NCBI GenBank assembly: GCA_900542165.1
Contig: UQMM01000003.1
Location: 1 to 64,000 of the forward strand
Direction of reading: 5' to 3'
From: an uncultured Collinsella sp.
GTDB lineage: Bacteria > Actinomycetota > Coriobacteriia > Coriobacteriales > Coriobacteriaceae
Length of the DNA stretch: 64,000 nt
Part shown: positions 58,386 through 64,000 of the stretch, one piece after another
Numbering within the stretch: position 1 is the first letter of the stretch
Layout: each line of letters starts with the position of its first letter
Notes under the pieces: generated by a model
What the model saw: only the letters and a program-made list of their open reading frames with translations
Database searches by the model: none
Told to the model about the DNA's origin: nothing
Translations under genes and position numbers: made by a program

Positions 58386-59849
58386 ATGAGCTCTGAAAAA
58401 CGAGGAACGATTGGTTCGTTCGCTCTGCTGGGCATGACGGTCGCCGCCGTGTTCGGTATCAAGAACATCATCAACAACAACGCGGCCATCGGCTTGGCAG
58501 CAGCGCCGTCGTTCTTTTTCGCCACGCTTTTGTACTTTGTCCCCTATACCCTGGTTACCGCCGAGTTCGTCGGCCTCAACAAGGACTCCGAGTCTGGCGT
58601 GTACGCATGGGTTAAGACCTCGATGGGTGGTCGCTGGGCGTTCCTGACGGCATTTAGCTACTGGTTCGTTAACCTGTTCTTCTTTGCGTCCGTCCTGCCC
58701 AACGTCATCATCTACGCGAGCTACGTGTTCTTTGGTGCCAACGCCGAGCTTTCGCAGCTGTGGATCACCATTATCGAGATCGTCGTCTTTGCTATCGCCA
58801 CGTGGGTTTCGACCAAGGGCGCTAAGTGGATCGGTTCCATTTCCTCCTTCGGTTCGACCGCGGCTCTCGGCCTGACCGCCGTGTTCATCCTGCTGTCCCT
58901 GGCTGCTGCCTTTGGCGGCGTTGAGTTCGCTACGGCTCCTACTCCCGCTAACATGGCTCCCGACATGAGCAACTTCGCAACTGCGTGGGGCTTCTTCGGT
59001 ACGCTTGCCTGGATCATCCAGGGCGTTGGCGGCGCTGAGTCTGTCGGCGTGTTCCTTAACGACCTTAAGGGTGGCGTCAAGGCCTTCGTGCGCACCGTCG
59101 TTATCGCCGGCCTGACCATCGGCCTTCTGTATGCAGGCGCTTCGCTGTTGGTTAACCTGTTCATCCCCGAGGGCGGCGTTGCCATCTCCACCGGTATCTT
59201 CGACGTATTCGGCGCTGTCTTTGCCCACTTTGGCATTCCCATGGAAGTGTCTACGCGCGCCATCGGCTTGATCCTTCTCGCCGCCACGCTGGGCTCCCTC
59301 ATGATGTGGACCTCTGCTCCCATCAAGGTTTTCTTCACCGAGATCCCCAAGGGCGTCTTTGGTAGCAAGATCGTCGAGCTCAACGAGCGTGGCATTCCCG
59401 CCCGCGCCGCTTGGCTGCAGTTCGCCATCGTCGTTCCCATCCTGATCATCCCGGCTCTGGGCTCCGGCAACCTCGACGACCTGCTCATGATCGTCACCAA
59501 CATGACTGCTGCCACCGCTCTGCTCCCGCCGCTGCTGATTTTGCTTGCCTACTTTATGCTGCGCAAGAACTTCGACGCTGCTCCTCGTGGCTTCCGCATG
59601 GGTTCGCGTACCTTCGGCCTGGTCGTTGCTGCATTCCTGCTTGTGGTCTTCTGCTTCGTGCTTATCTGCGGCACCATTCCGCTCGATCAGCCGCTGTGGC
59701 TGACGCTGGTCTACAACGTTGGCGGCGTGGTTGTCTTCCTGGGCCTTGCCGTGATGTGGTACAACCGCTACATCAACCGCCTGCGCGAGACCGATCCCGA
59801 GGCCGCCGAGAACGAGCTTCGCCCTTCCGTCCTCGATATGATGGAGTAG
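58386..59849 (+). CDS. ebgB: APC-superfamily permease, YgjI/EbgB-like
   Basis: A 487-residue permease with 12 predicted helices. The start 'GTIGSFALLGMTVAAVFGIKNIINNNAAIGLAAAPSFFFATLLYFVPYTLVTAEF' is typical of APC amino-acid transporters, and the layout is that of YgjI, the transporter gene at the end of the E. coli ebg operon. Whether it carries amino acids or sugars is unsettled. ATG 58386 with GGGAGGGC upstream is preferred over 58374. It ends at a strong terminator. Confidence 0.85.
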   Translation: MSSEKRGTIGSFALLGMTVAAVFGIKNIINNNAAIGLAAAPSFFFATLLYFVPYTLVTAEFVGLNKDSESGVYAWVKTSMGGRWAFLTAFSYWFVNLFFFASVLPNVIIYASYVFFGANAELSQLWITIIEIVVFAIATWVSTKGAKWIGSISSFGSTAALGLTAVFILLSLAAAFGGVEFATAPTPANMAPDMSNFATAWGFFGTLAWIIQGVGGAESVGVFLNDLKGGVKAFVRTVVIAGLTIGLLYAGASLLVNLFIPEGGVAISTGIFDVFGAVFAHFGIPMEVSTRAIGLILLAATLGSLMMWTSAPIKVFFTEIPKGVFGSKIVELNERGIPARAAWLQFAIVVPILIIPALGSGNLDDLLMIVTNMTAATALLPPLLILLAYFMLRKNFDAAPRGFRMGSRTFGLVVAAFLLVVFCFVLICGTIPLDQPLWLTLVYNVGGVVVFLGLAVMWYNRYINRLRETDPEAAENELRPSVLDMME

Positions 59850-59896
59850 CGGCTAGGATTAATCTACGGCTGTGGAATAAATCGATTCCCTTTCCT

Positions 59897-59930
59897 AAGG
59901 AGGGGCCTTACGAGGCCCCTCCTTTTGTGT
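59897..59930 (+). terminator. ebg operon terminator
   Basis: AAGGAGGGGCCT and AGGCCCCTCCTT pair perfectly around TACG, followed by TTGTGTTTTG. Confidence 0.92.
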
Positions 59931-59953
59931 TTTGGGGCATGGTTTTGGCCCCC

Positions 59954-60173
59954 GTGGTCAAAAAATGCCAAATATGAGTACTGTTGCAAAAGAAGTGCCA
60001 TATTTTTCGGCCTGCTCTGAGCGAAAATGGGCTCAAAATCGATTTATCTAACTCCCTTTAAAGGGCGTTTGACGGCTTTCAACCTCTTCGAATCGCTCAA
60101 GCTAGGCAATTTGCTCTCGATTTTGCTGCTACTAAATTGGTGACAGTACTCATATTTGCCACTTTTTGACCAC
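59954..60173. repeat. MITE-like element with 30-bp terminal inverted repeats (copy 2)
   Basis: The ends 59954-59983 and 60144-60173 match those of the 11387-11605 element (GTGGTCAAAAAATGCC...GAGTACTG). The total length is 220 bp versus 219. Interiors diverge apart from the subterminal CTACTAAATTGGTGACAG segment. It fills most of the 421-bp gap before the HPr gene; no gene is seen inside. Confidence 0.8.
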
Positions 60174-60270
60174 GAGGTGATCAGAGGAGCTCTCAACAAG
60201 CATCTAACGGTACAATAGCTACCACGTGGCTGGGTTTGCCGGCCGAATGTGCGATGCCGCGGGAGGGGAT

Positions 60271-60519
60271 ATGGTCGAGTTTACAAAGACGATTAAAGAT
60301 CCGTTGGGACTGCATGCCCGCCCGGTTGCGCTGCTCTATGACATCATTGCCAAGCATCGTAGCGACGTGTCGGTCAGCATCGGCGACCGCCATACCGACG
60401 GTCGCGACGTTATGGGCCTCATGGCTCTCTACGGCGAGTGCGGCGAGGACATCGTGTTCCGCGTTTCGGGCGTGGATGAGGCCTCCTGCGCCACGTCGAT
60501 CAGAAACCTCTCGCTCTAA
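60271..60519 (+). CDS. HPr-family phosphocarrier with Asp at position 46
   Basis: An 82-residue HPr-like protein. The active-site histidine is H15 in 'DPLGLHARPVALL'. A gap-free alignment from H15 puts Asp at residue 46 ('DGRDVMGLMAL') where Gram-positive HPr has the regulatory Ser of 'KSIMGVMSL'. The rest fits the beta-alpha fold and is slightly short. The start is ATG 60271 behind GGGAGGGG. ptsI is not adjacent. D46 would prevent HPr-kinase control and imitate the phosphorylated state. It could be the sole PTS HPr or a regulatory paralogue. Confidence 0.88.
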   Translation: MVEFTKTIKDPLGLHARPVALLYDIIAKHRSDVSVSIGDRHTDGRDVMGLMALYGECGEDIVFRVSGVDEASCATSIRNLSL

Positions 60520-60527
60520 TCTCAACA

Positions 60528-60560
60528 ATGCAACAAAGGGGACAGTCCCCTTTGTTGCAT
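60528..60560. repeat. Perfect 33-bp palindrome
   Basis: ATGCAACAAAGGGGAC and GTCCCCTTTGTTGCAT (16 bp each) surround a single A. It lies 9 bp after the HPr stop. Confidence 0.8.
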
Positions 60561-60574
60561 AAATTGGTATGACA

Positions 60575-60616
60575 AGGCATCGCAAAGAGATGGTCTTTGC
60601 GGTGCCTCTTTTGTTT
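60575..60616 (+). terminator. HPr gene terminator
   Basis: AGGCATCGCAAAG and CTTTGCGGTGCCT pair around AGATGGT, followed by CTTTTGTTT. Confidence 0.85.
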
Positions 60617-60659
60617 CGTATAGGAAACTTTTTCGAAATCTGAATGGGGACCCTTTCCA

Positions 60660-60713
60660 AAAAGTTAACCACGTGTTAGTTTACTAAAGCGAACATAGAC
60701 GTGGTTAACTTTT
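60660..60713. promoter_or_regulatory. Dyad in the feo promoter region
   Basis: AAAAGTTAACCACGT (60660-60674) and ACGTGGTTAACTTTT (60699-60713) are perfect inverted repeats 24 bp apart. The centre contains TTAGTTTACTAA, resembling half of a DtxR-type site. It is a probable regulator site for the feoA-feoB genes. Confidence 0.55.
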
Positions 60714-60755
60714 ATCGCGTCGATGTTGAGGACGAACTGACGTTAGGAGCAACTC

Positions 60756-60998
60756 ATGTCTTGCGGACCGCAGATGCCGGCAATGCCGCTTTCGATGGTA
60801 AAAGCGGGCGAAACCGTGCGCGTGTCTCGTGTAAAGGGCAATGAGGATATGAAGCACCACCTCAAGGACCTCGGCTTTGTCGAGGGCAGCGAGATTCACG
60901 TGGTGAGCTCGAGTGGCGCCAATATCATCGTCACGGTGCTGGGCGCACGCTTTGGCATCGATTCCAAGGTTGCCATGCACATCATGACCGTCGGTTAG
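60756..60998 (+). CDS. feoA: FeoA-family protein 1
   Basis: An 80-residue SH3-like FeoA domain with the typical 'LSMVKAGETVRVSRVKGNEDMKHHLKDLGFVEGSEIHVVSSSGANIIVTVLGARFGIDSKVAMHIMT' pattern. FeoA proteins support FeoB in ferrous iron uptake at the cytoplasmic face. This copy has an N-terminal extension MSCGPQMPAMP with one Cys. A second feoA gene follows, then feoB. Confidence 0.9.
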   Translation: MSCGPQMPAMPLSMVKAGETVRVSRVKGNEDMKHHLKDLGFVEGSEIHVVSSSGANIIVTVLGARFGIDSKVAMHIMTVG

Positions 60999-61038
60999 TC
61001 CGCAGCATTTCATAAAAATCCGAAAGGGGGACAAGAGG

Positions 61039-61260
61039 ATGAAGACGTTGGGTGACGTTAAGGTGGGCGAGAGCTCTACCATCGTCAAGCTTCACGGTGA
61101 GGGTGCGCTTCGCCGTCACCTTATGGACCTGGGGCTCATCAAGGGCACTTCGTTCAAGGTCGTGAAGGTTGCACCGCTCGGTGATCCGGTCGAGATCAAC
61201 GTGCGCGGCTACGAGCTTTCCATCCGCAAGGAGGAGGCTGCCGTCGTCGAGGTCCAGTAA
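61039..61260 (+). CDS. feoA: FeoA-family protein 2
   Basis: A 73-residue FeoA domain with 'GDVKVGESSTIVKLHGEGALRRHLMDLGLIKGTSFKVVKVAPLGDPVEINVRGYELSIRKEEAAVVEV'. It lies 40 bp after the first FeoA with AAAGGGGGAC upstream. The two are diverged paralogues, so they may have distinct contacts with FeoB rather than being recent duplicates. Confidence 0.92.
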   Translation: MKTLGDVKVGESSTIVKLHGEGALRRHLMDLGLIKGTSFKVVKVAPLGDPVEINVRGYELSIRKEEAAVVEVQ

Positions 61261-61291
61261 GGACTCGCGGCGTATATTTCTGCAGATAAAG

Positions 61292-61310
61292 TTAGGTTTT
61301 TCTAACTTAA
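61292..61310. promoter_or_regulatory. DtxR/IdeR-like box before feoB
   Basis: TTAGGTTTTTCTAACTTAA matches 15 of 19 positions of the DtxR/IdeR consensus box and lies in the 123-bp gap between feoA2 and feoB. The 7-bp dyad AAGTTAG/CTAACTT (61289-61308) overlaps it. It suggests iron-responsive control of feoB itself. Confidence 0.5.
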
Positions 61311-61383
61311 CGCAGCATCTTTGAAGCACATTATCCAGCCCGCGCGGAGAAAGCAGCGCGGGCGCACAAGGAAGAAGGATTGA

Positions 61384-63711
61384 ATGGCGGATTCTCAGAT
61401 CCATGTCGCGCTGGCGGGTAACCCCAACTGCGGCAAGACCACGCTTTTCAACCTGATCACCGGCGCCAACGGCTACGTTGGCAACTGGCCCGGCGTCACG
61501 GTTGAGAAAAAGGAGGCCAAGCTCCTAAGCGACAAGAACGTTACCATCACGGACCTCCCTGGCATCTACTCGCTTTCCCCCTACAGCCCCGAGGAACAAT
61601 GCTCGCGCGATTACCTCATGAGCGGCGAGCCCGATGTTGTCGTCCAGGTGGTCGACGCCACCAACCTCGAGCGTAACCTGTACCTGGCGCTTCAGGTTAT
61701 CGAGACCGGCCTGCCCGTGGTCGTCGCCCTCAACATGGCCGACCTGGTCGAGAAGAACGGCGATAAGATCGACACGGACAAGCTCTCCAAGAAGCTCGGC
61801 TGCCCGGTTATGATGATCTCCGCTCTTAAGAACAAAGGCATCACGGAACTGTTCGATCAGGTTAAGCAGTCCGCTGCTTCCAAGGGTCAGGTGCCCGAGC
61901 ACAAGTTTGATTCCTCCATTGAGGATGTCCTGACGCACATCGAGAACAACCTGCCGGCAAGCGTTCCCGCCAACAAGCGCCGCTACTATGCCGTCAAGCT
62001 GTTCGAGCGCGACGCGGACGCCTGCAAGCTCATCAACCTCACCAAGGAGAAGGCCGCACGCGTGGAGCAGCTGGTCGCCCAGTGCGAGCAGGACTGTGAC
62101 GACGACGCCGAGTCCATCATCACCGGCGAGCGCTACGGCGTCATCGCCCACATCATCGACGAGTGCCTCACCAAGGCTCCTGCCAAGATGAGCACATCCG
62201 AGAAGATCGACCGCGTGGTTACCAACCGTATTCTGGGTCTGCCGATCTTTGTCGTCATCATGTTCTGCGTGTACTACATCGCCGTTTCCACCCTGGGCGG
62301 CACGGTGACCGACTTCACCAACGACCAGCTCTTCGGTACCGACGGTTGGTATGTGCTCGGCCAGGGCCGCGACGCCTACGATGCGGCCGTCGAGGCTGCG
62401 GGCGACAATGCCGACTCGGTTGACCCGGCACAGTATGGCCCCTATGTCCCGGGTATCACCACCGTGGTGCACGACGCCCTTGTGGCGGGCGGCACCGAGG
62501 ACGGTGGCCTAGTCGATTCGCTGGTCTGCGACGGCATCGTCGGCGGCCTGGGCGCCATCTTCGGCTTCGTCCCGCAGATGTTCCTGCTGTTCGTCATGCT
62601 GTCCTTCCTGGAGGACTGCGGCTATATGGCCCGCGTCGCCTTTATCATGGACCGCGTGTTCCGCCGCTTTGGCCTGTCCGGTAAGTCGTTCATCCCCATG
62701 CTCGTGTCCTCAGGCTGCGGCGTCCCCGGCGTCATGGCCACCAAGACCATCGAGAACGAGAAGGACCGCCGCATGACGGTCATGACCACCACGTTCATCC
62801 CCTGCGGCGCCAAGCTGCCGATCATCGCCCTGCTCATGGGCTCCATCATTGGCGATTCTTCCACCACGGCCGCATGGATCAGCCCGCTCTTCTACTTCCT
62901 GGGCGTCTTTGCCGTCATCGCCTCGGGCCTCATGCTCAAGAAGACCAAGCTCTTCGCCGGCCGTCCGACCCCGTTTGTCATGGAGCTTCCTGCCTACCAC
63001 TTCCCGGCGATCCGTTCCTGGGCGCTGCACGTGTGGGAGCGCTGCTGGGCCTTTATCAAGAAGGCCGGTACGGTCATCTTTGCGTCCACCGTCGTCGTTT
63101 GGTTCCTCTCCAACTTTGGTAGCTATAACGGTTCCTTTGGCTTCCTGCCTGCGATGGACGGCATCCCCGAGGAGTTTATGGACTACTCCGTGCTTGCCAT
63201 GCTGGGCAACCTGGTCGCTTGGATCTTCGCCCCGCTCGGCTTTAGCACCTGGCAGGCCACCGCACTGACTGTCTCTGGCCTCGTCGCCAAGGAGAACGTC
63301 GTCGCCACCGCCGGCTCGCTGCTGTCCGTCGCCGACGCGGGCGAGACCGACCCGAGCCTGTGGACCGCGTTTGCCGGCATGTTCCCCACCATGGGCGCTT
63401 GCGTTGCCTTCGGCGCCTTCAACCTGCTGTGCGCTCCGTGCTTTGCCGCCATTGGCACCATCCGCAACCAGATGGACTCTGGCAAGTGGACTGCGATTGC
63501 CATCGGTTACGAGTGCGCCTTCGCTTGGGTGATCGGCCTGTTCATCAACCAGTTCTACAACTTGCTTGTTCTTGGACAGTTTGGTATCTGGACGATTGTG
63601 GCCATCGTGCTGCTGGTTGCGATGCTCTTCCAGATCTTCCGTCCCATGCCCAAGCATGCATGGACCGACGAGGACGAGACCAACACTGCTTCCGCCGCAG
63701 TTTCCGCTTAA
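61384..63711 (+). CDS. feoB: Ferrous iron transporter FeoB
   Basis: A 775-residue iron permease. N-terminal G domain: G1 'GNPNCGKTT', the switch I region 'GNWPGVTVEKKEA', G3 'DLPGIYSL', G4 'NMAD' and G5 'SALKNKG'. The C-terminal part has eight or so helices with the Gate signatures 'EDCGYMARVAFIMDRVFRRFGLSGKSFIPMLVSSGCGVPG' and 'PCGAKLPI'. ATG 61384 with GGAAGAAGG upstream. Two feoA genes precede and a Cys-rich FeoB-associated gene follows, the usual set. Length is normal. Confidence 0.96.
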   Translation: MADSQIHVALAGNPNCGKTTLFNLITGANGYVGNWPGVTVEKKEAKLLSDKNVTITDLPGIYSLSPYSPEEQCSRDYLMSGEPDVVVQVVDATNLERNLYLALQVIETGLPVVVALNMADLVEKNGDKIDTDKLSKKLGCPVMMISALKNKGITELFDQVKQSAASKGQVPEHKFDSSIEDVLTHIENNLPASVPANKRRYYAVKLFERDADACKLINLTKEKAARVEQLVAQCEQDCDDDAESIITGERYGVIAHIIDECLTKAPAKMSTSEKIDRVVTNRILGLPIFVVIMFCVYYIAVSTLGGTVTDFTNDQLFGTDGWYVLGQGRDAYDAAVEAAGDNADSVDPAQYGPYVPGITTVVHDALVAGGTEDGGLVDSLVCDGIVGGLGAIFGFVPQMFLLFVMLSFLEDCGYMARVAFIMDRVFRRFGLSGKSFIPMLVSSGCGVPGVMATKTIENEKDRRMTVMTTTFIPCGAKLPIIALLMGSIIGDSSTTAAWISPLFYFLGVFAVIASGLMLKKTKLFAGRPTPFVMELPAYHFPAIRSWALHVWERCWAFIKKAGTVIFASTVVVWFLSNFGSYNGSFGFLPAMDGIPEEFMDYSVLAMLGNLVAWIFAPLGFSTWQATALTVSGLVAKENVVATAGSLLSVADAGETDPSLWTAFAGMFPTMGACVAFGAFNLLCAPCFAAIGTIRNQMDSGKWTAIAIGYECAFAWVIGLFINQFYNLLVLGQFGIWTIVAIVLLVAMLFQIFRPMPKHAWTDEDETNTASAAVSA

Positions 63712-63740
63712 GTCCGAATAAGGATTAACCTCTTTCCACG

Positions 63741-63776
63741 AGCCCGGGTGTCCCAGCGACACTCGGGCTTTTTGGT
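63741..63776 (+). terminator. feoB terminator
   Basis: AGCCCGGGTGTC and GACACTCGGGCT pair with one wobble around CCAGC, followed by TTTTTGG. Partial read-through to the next gene is possible. Confidence 0.85.
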
Positions 63777-63798
63777 AGGGGGAGATGTGGCGTTTCCG

Positions 63799-63840
63799 CA
63801 GATAAAACCGACCAAAATAAACCTGTCCCTTTTTGGTAGG
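63799..63840. repeat. Single arm of the 13.9 kb palindromic element
   Basis: This copy of the right arm of the 13943-14101 element (CAGATAAAACCGACCAAAAT...CCCTTTTTGG) has almost no changes. Its partner arm is absent, so it is a remnant or solo arm. Confidence 0.8.
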
Positions 63841-63887
63841 TGGAGAATGGGGTAAAGTAAGTGATGGTTAACTAGAGGAGGCTTGCT

Positions 63888-64000
63888 ATGGCACCTATCG
63901 ATATTGTTGTACTGGCTGTTATCGGCATTGCGTTTGTTGCCGTGTGCGTGCGCATCCACCGCAAGGGCACCTGCGCCGACTGCGCTCAGGGCGGCGTTTG
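63888..64000 (+). CDS. FeoB-associated Cys-rich membrane protein (3' partial)
   Basis: The first 37 residues are visible: MAPIDIVVLAVIGIAFVAVCV, a membrane helix, then 'RIHRKGTCADCAQGGV' with a CxxC. This is the pattern of the short FeoB-associated Cys-rich proteins that often follow feoB and probably bind iron at the membrane. ATG 63888 has AGAGGAGG upstream. The gene runs off the window end. Confidence 0.8.
   Translation, partial: MAPIDIVVLAVIGIAFVAVCVRIHRKGTCADCAQGGV

Overview
The window reads as a chromosomal segment of a high-GC Gram-positive bacterium. Third-codon-position GC is high, ribosome binding sites are strong, and most genes lie on the plus strand. The gene content (Flp/Tad pilus genes, BY-kinase capsule control, YhgE/Pip pair, lar and ebg genes, PHP-type tyrosine phosphatase) fits a gut Coriobacteriia member such as Collinsella. 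That identification is inferred from gene content and style and was not tested by a search. No prophage, insertion sequence, rRNA operon or CRISPR array was seen.

Layout. 1-4951: the 3' end of a Tad (Flp) pilus cluster with a TadC-like protein, Flp-type pilin, three further short TadE/pilin-like proteins, a large Tad-like protein and a DUF192 protein, packed with overlapping stops and starts. 5.1-13.9 kb: tRNA-Phe, a GH5-like protein, and a housekeeping run (rsmI, metG, rsmA, tatD, tRNA-Leu, an SPFH protein, rlmH, proC). 14.1-19.4 kb: a small membrane protein, serS, two unknown proteins, tRNA-Arg and tRNA-Ser. 19.5-26.2 kb: envelope and phosphate control, with a D,D-carboxypeptidase divergent from a VanRS-like two-component pair, then pstB with a PhoPR-like pair. 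26.4-29 kb: a polysaccharide chain-length/BY-kinase/phosphatase trio and a GNAT. 29-45 kb: htpG, twin YhgE/Pip proteins, an EamA exporter, an M20 amidohydrolase, an OFA-type MFS transporter, hisS and ppc. 45.6-50.3 kb: lactate racemase (larA), an aquaporin-like channel, and a convergent larB-larC-tetR operon. 50.4-53.1 kb: serB and aspS. 53.4-59.9 kb: an ebgR-ebgA-ebgC-ebgB-like beta-galactosidase locus with three repeated operators. 60.3 kb: an HPr with Asp at position 46. 60.7-64 kb: feoA-feoA-feoB and the start of a FeoB-associated Cys-rich protein.

The most unusual content lies between the genes. Two tRNA genes (Phe, Arg) are followed by a 186-190 bp unit. It carries an inverted copy of the host tRNA's T-arm, GC-rich hairpins, and a second copy of the tRNA 3' end plus its terminator. 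tRNA-Ser has the inverted T-arm only. Two palindromes (45.2 and 47.8 kb) share a core but have unrelated, perfectly paired arms. A strict 62-bp-period hairpin array with covarying arms sits beside ebgR. Three long hairpins lie in tandem before hisS. Two families of inverted-repeat elements (13.9/63.8 kb and 11.4/60.0 kb) recur. Together they suggest an active, poorly described population of small non-coding palindromic elements.
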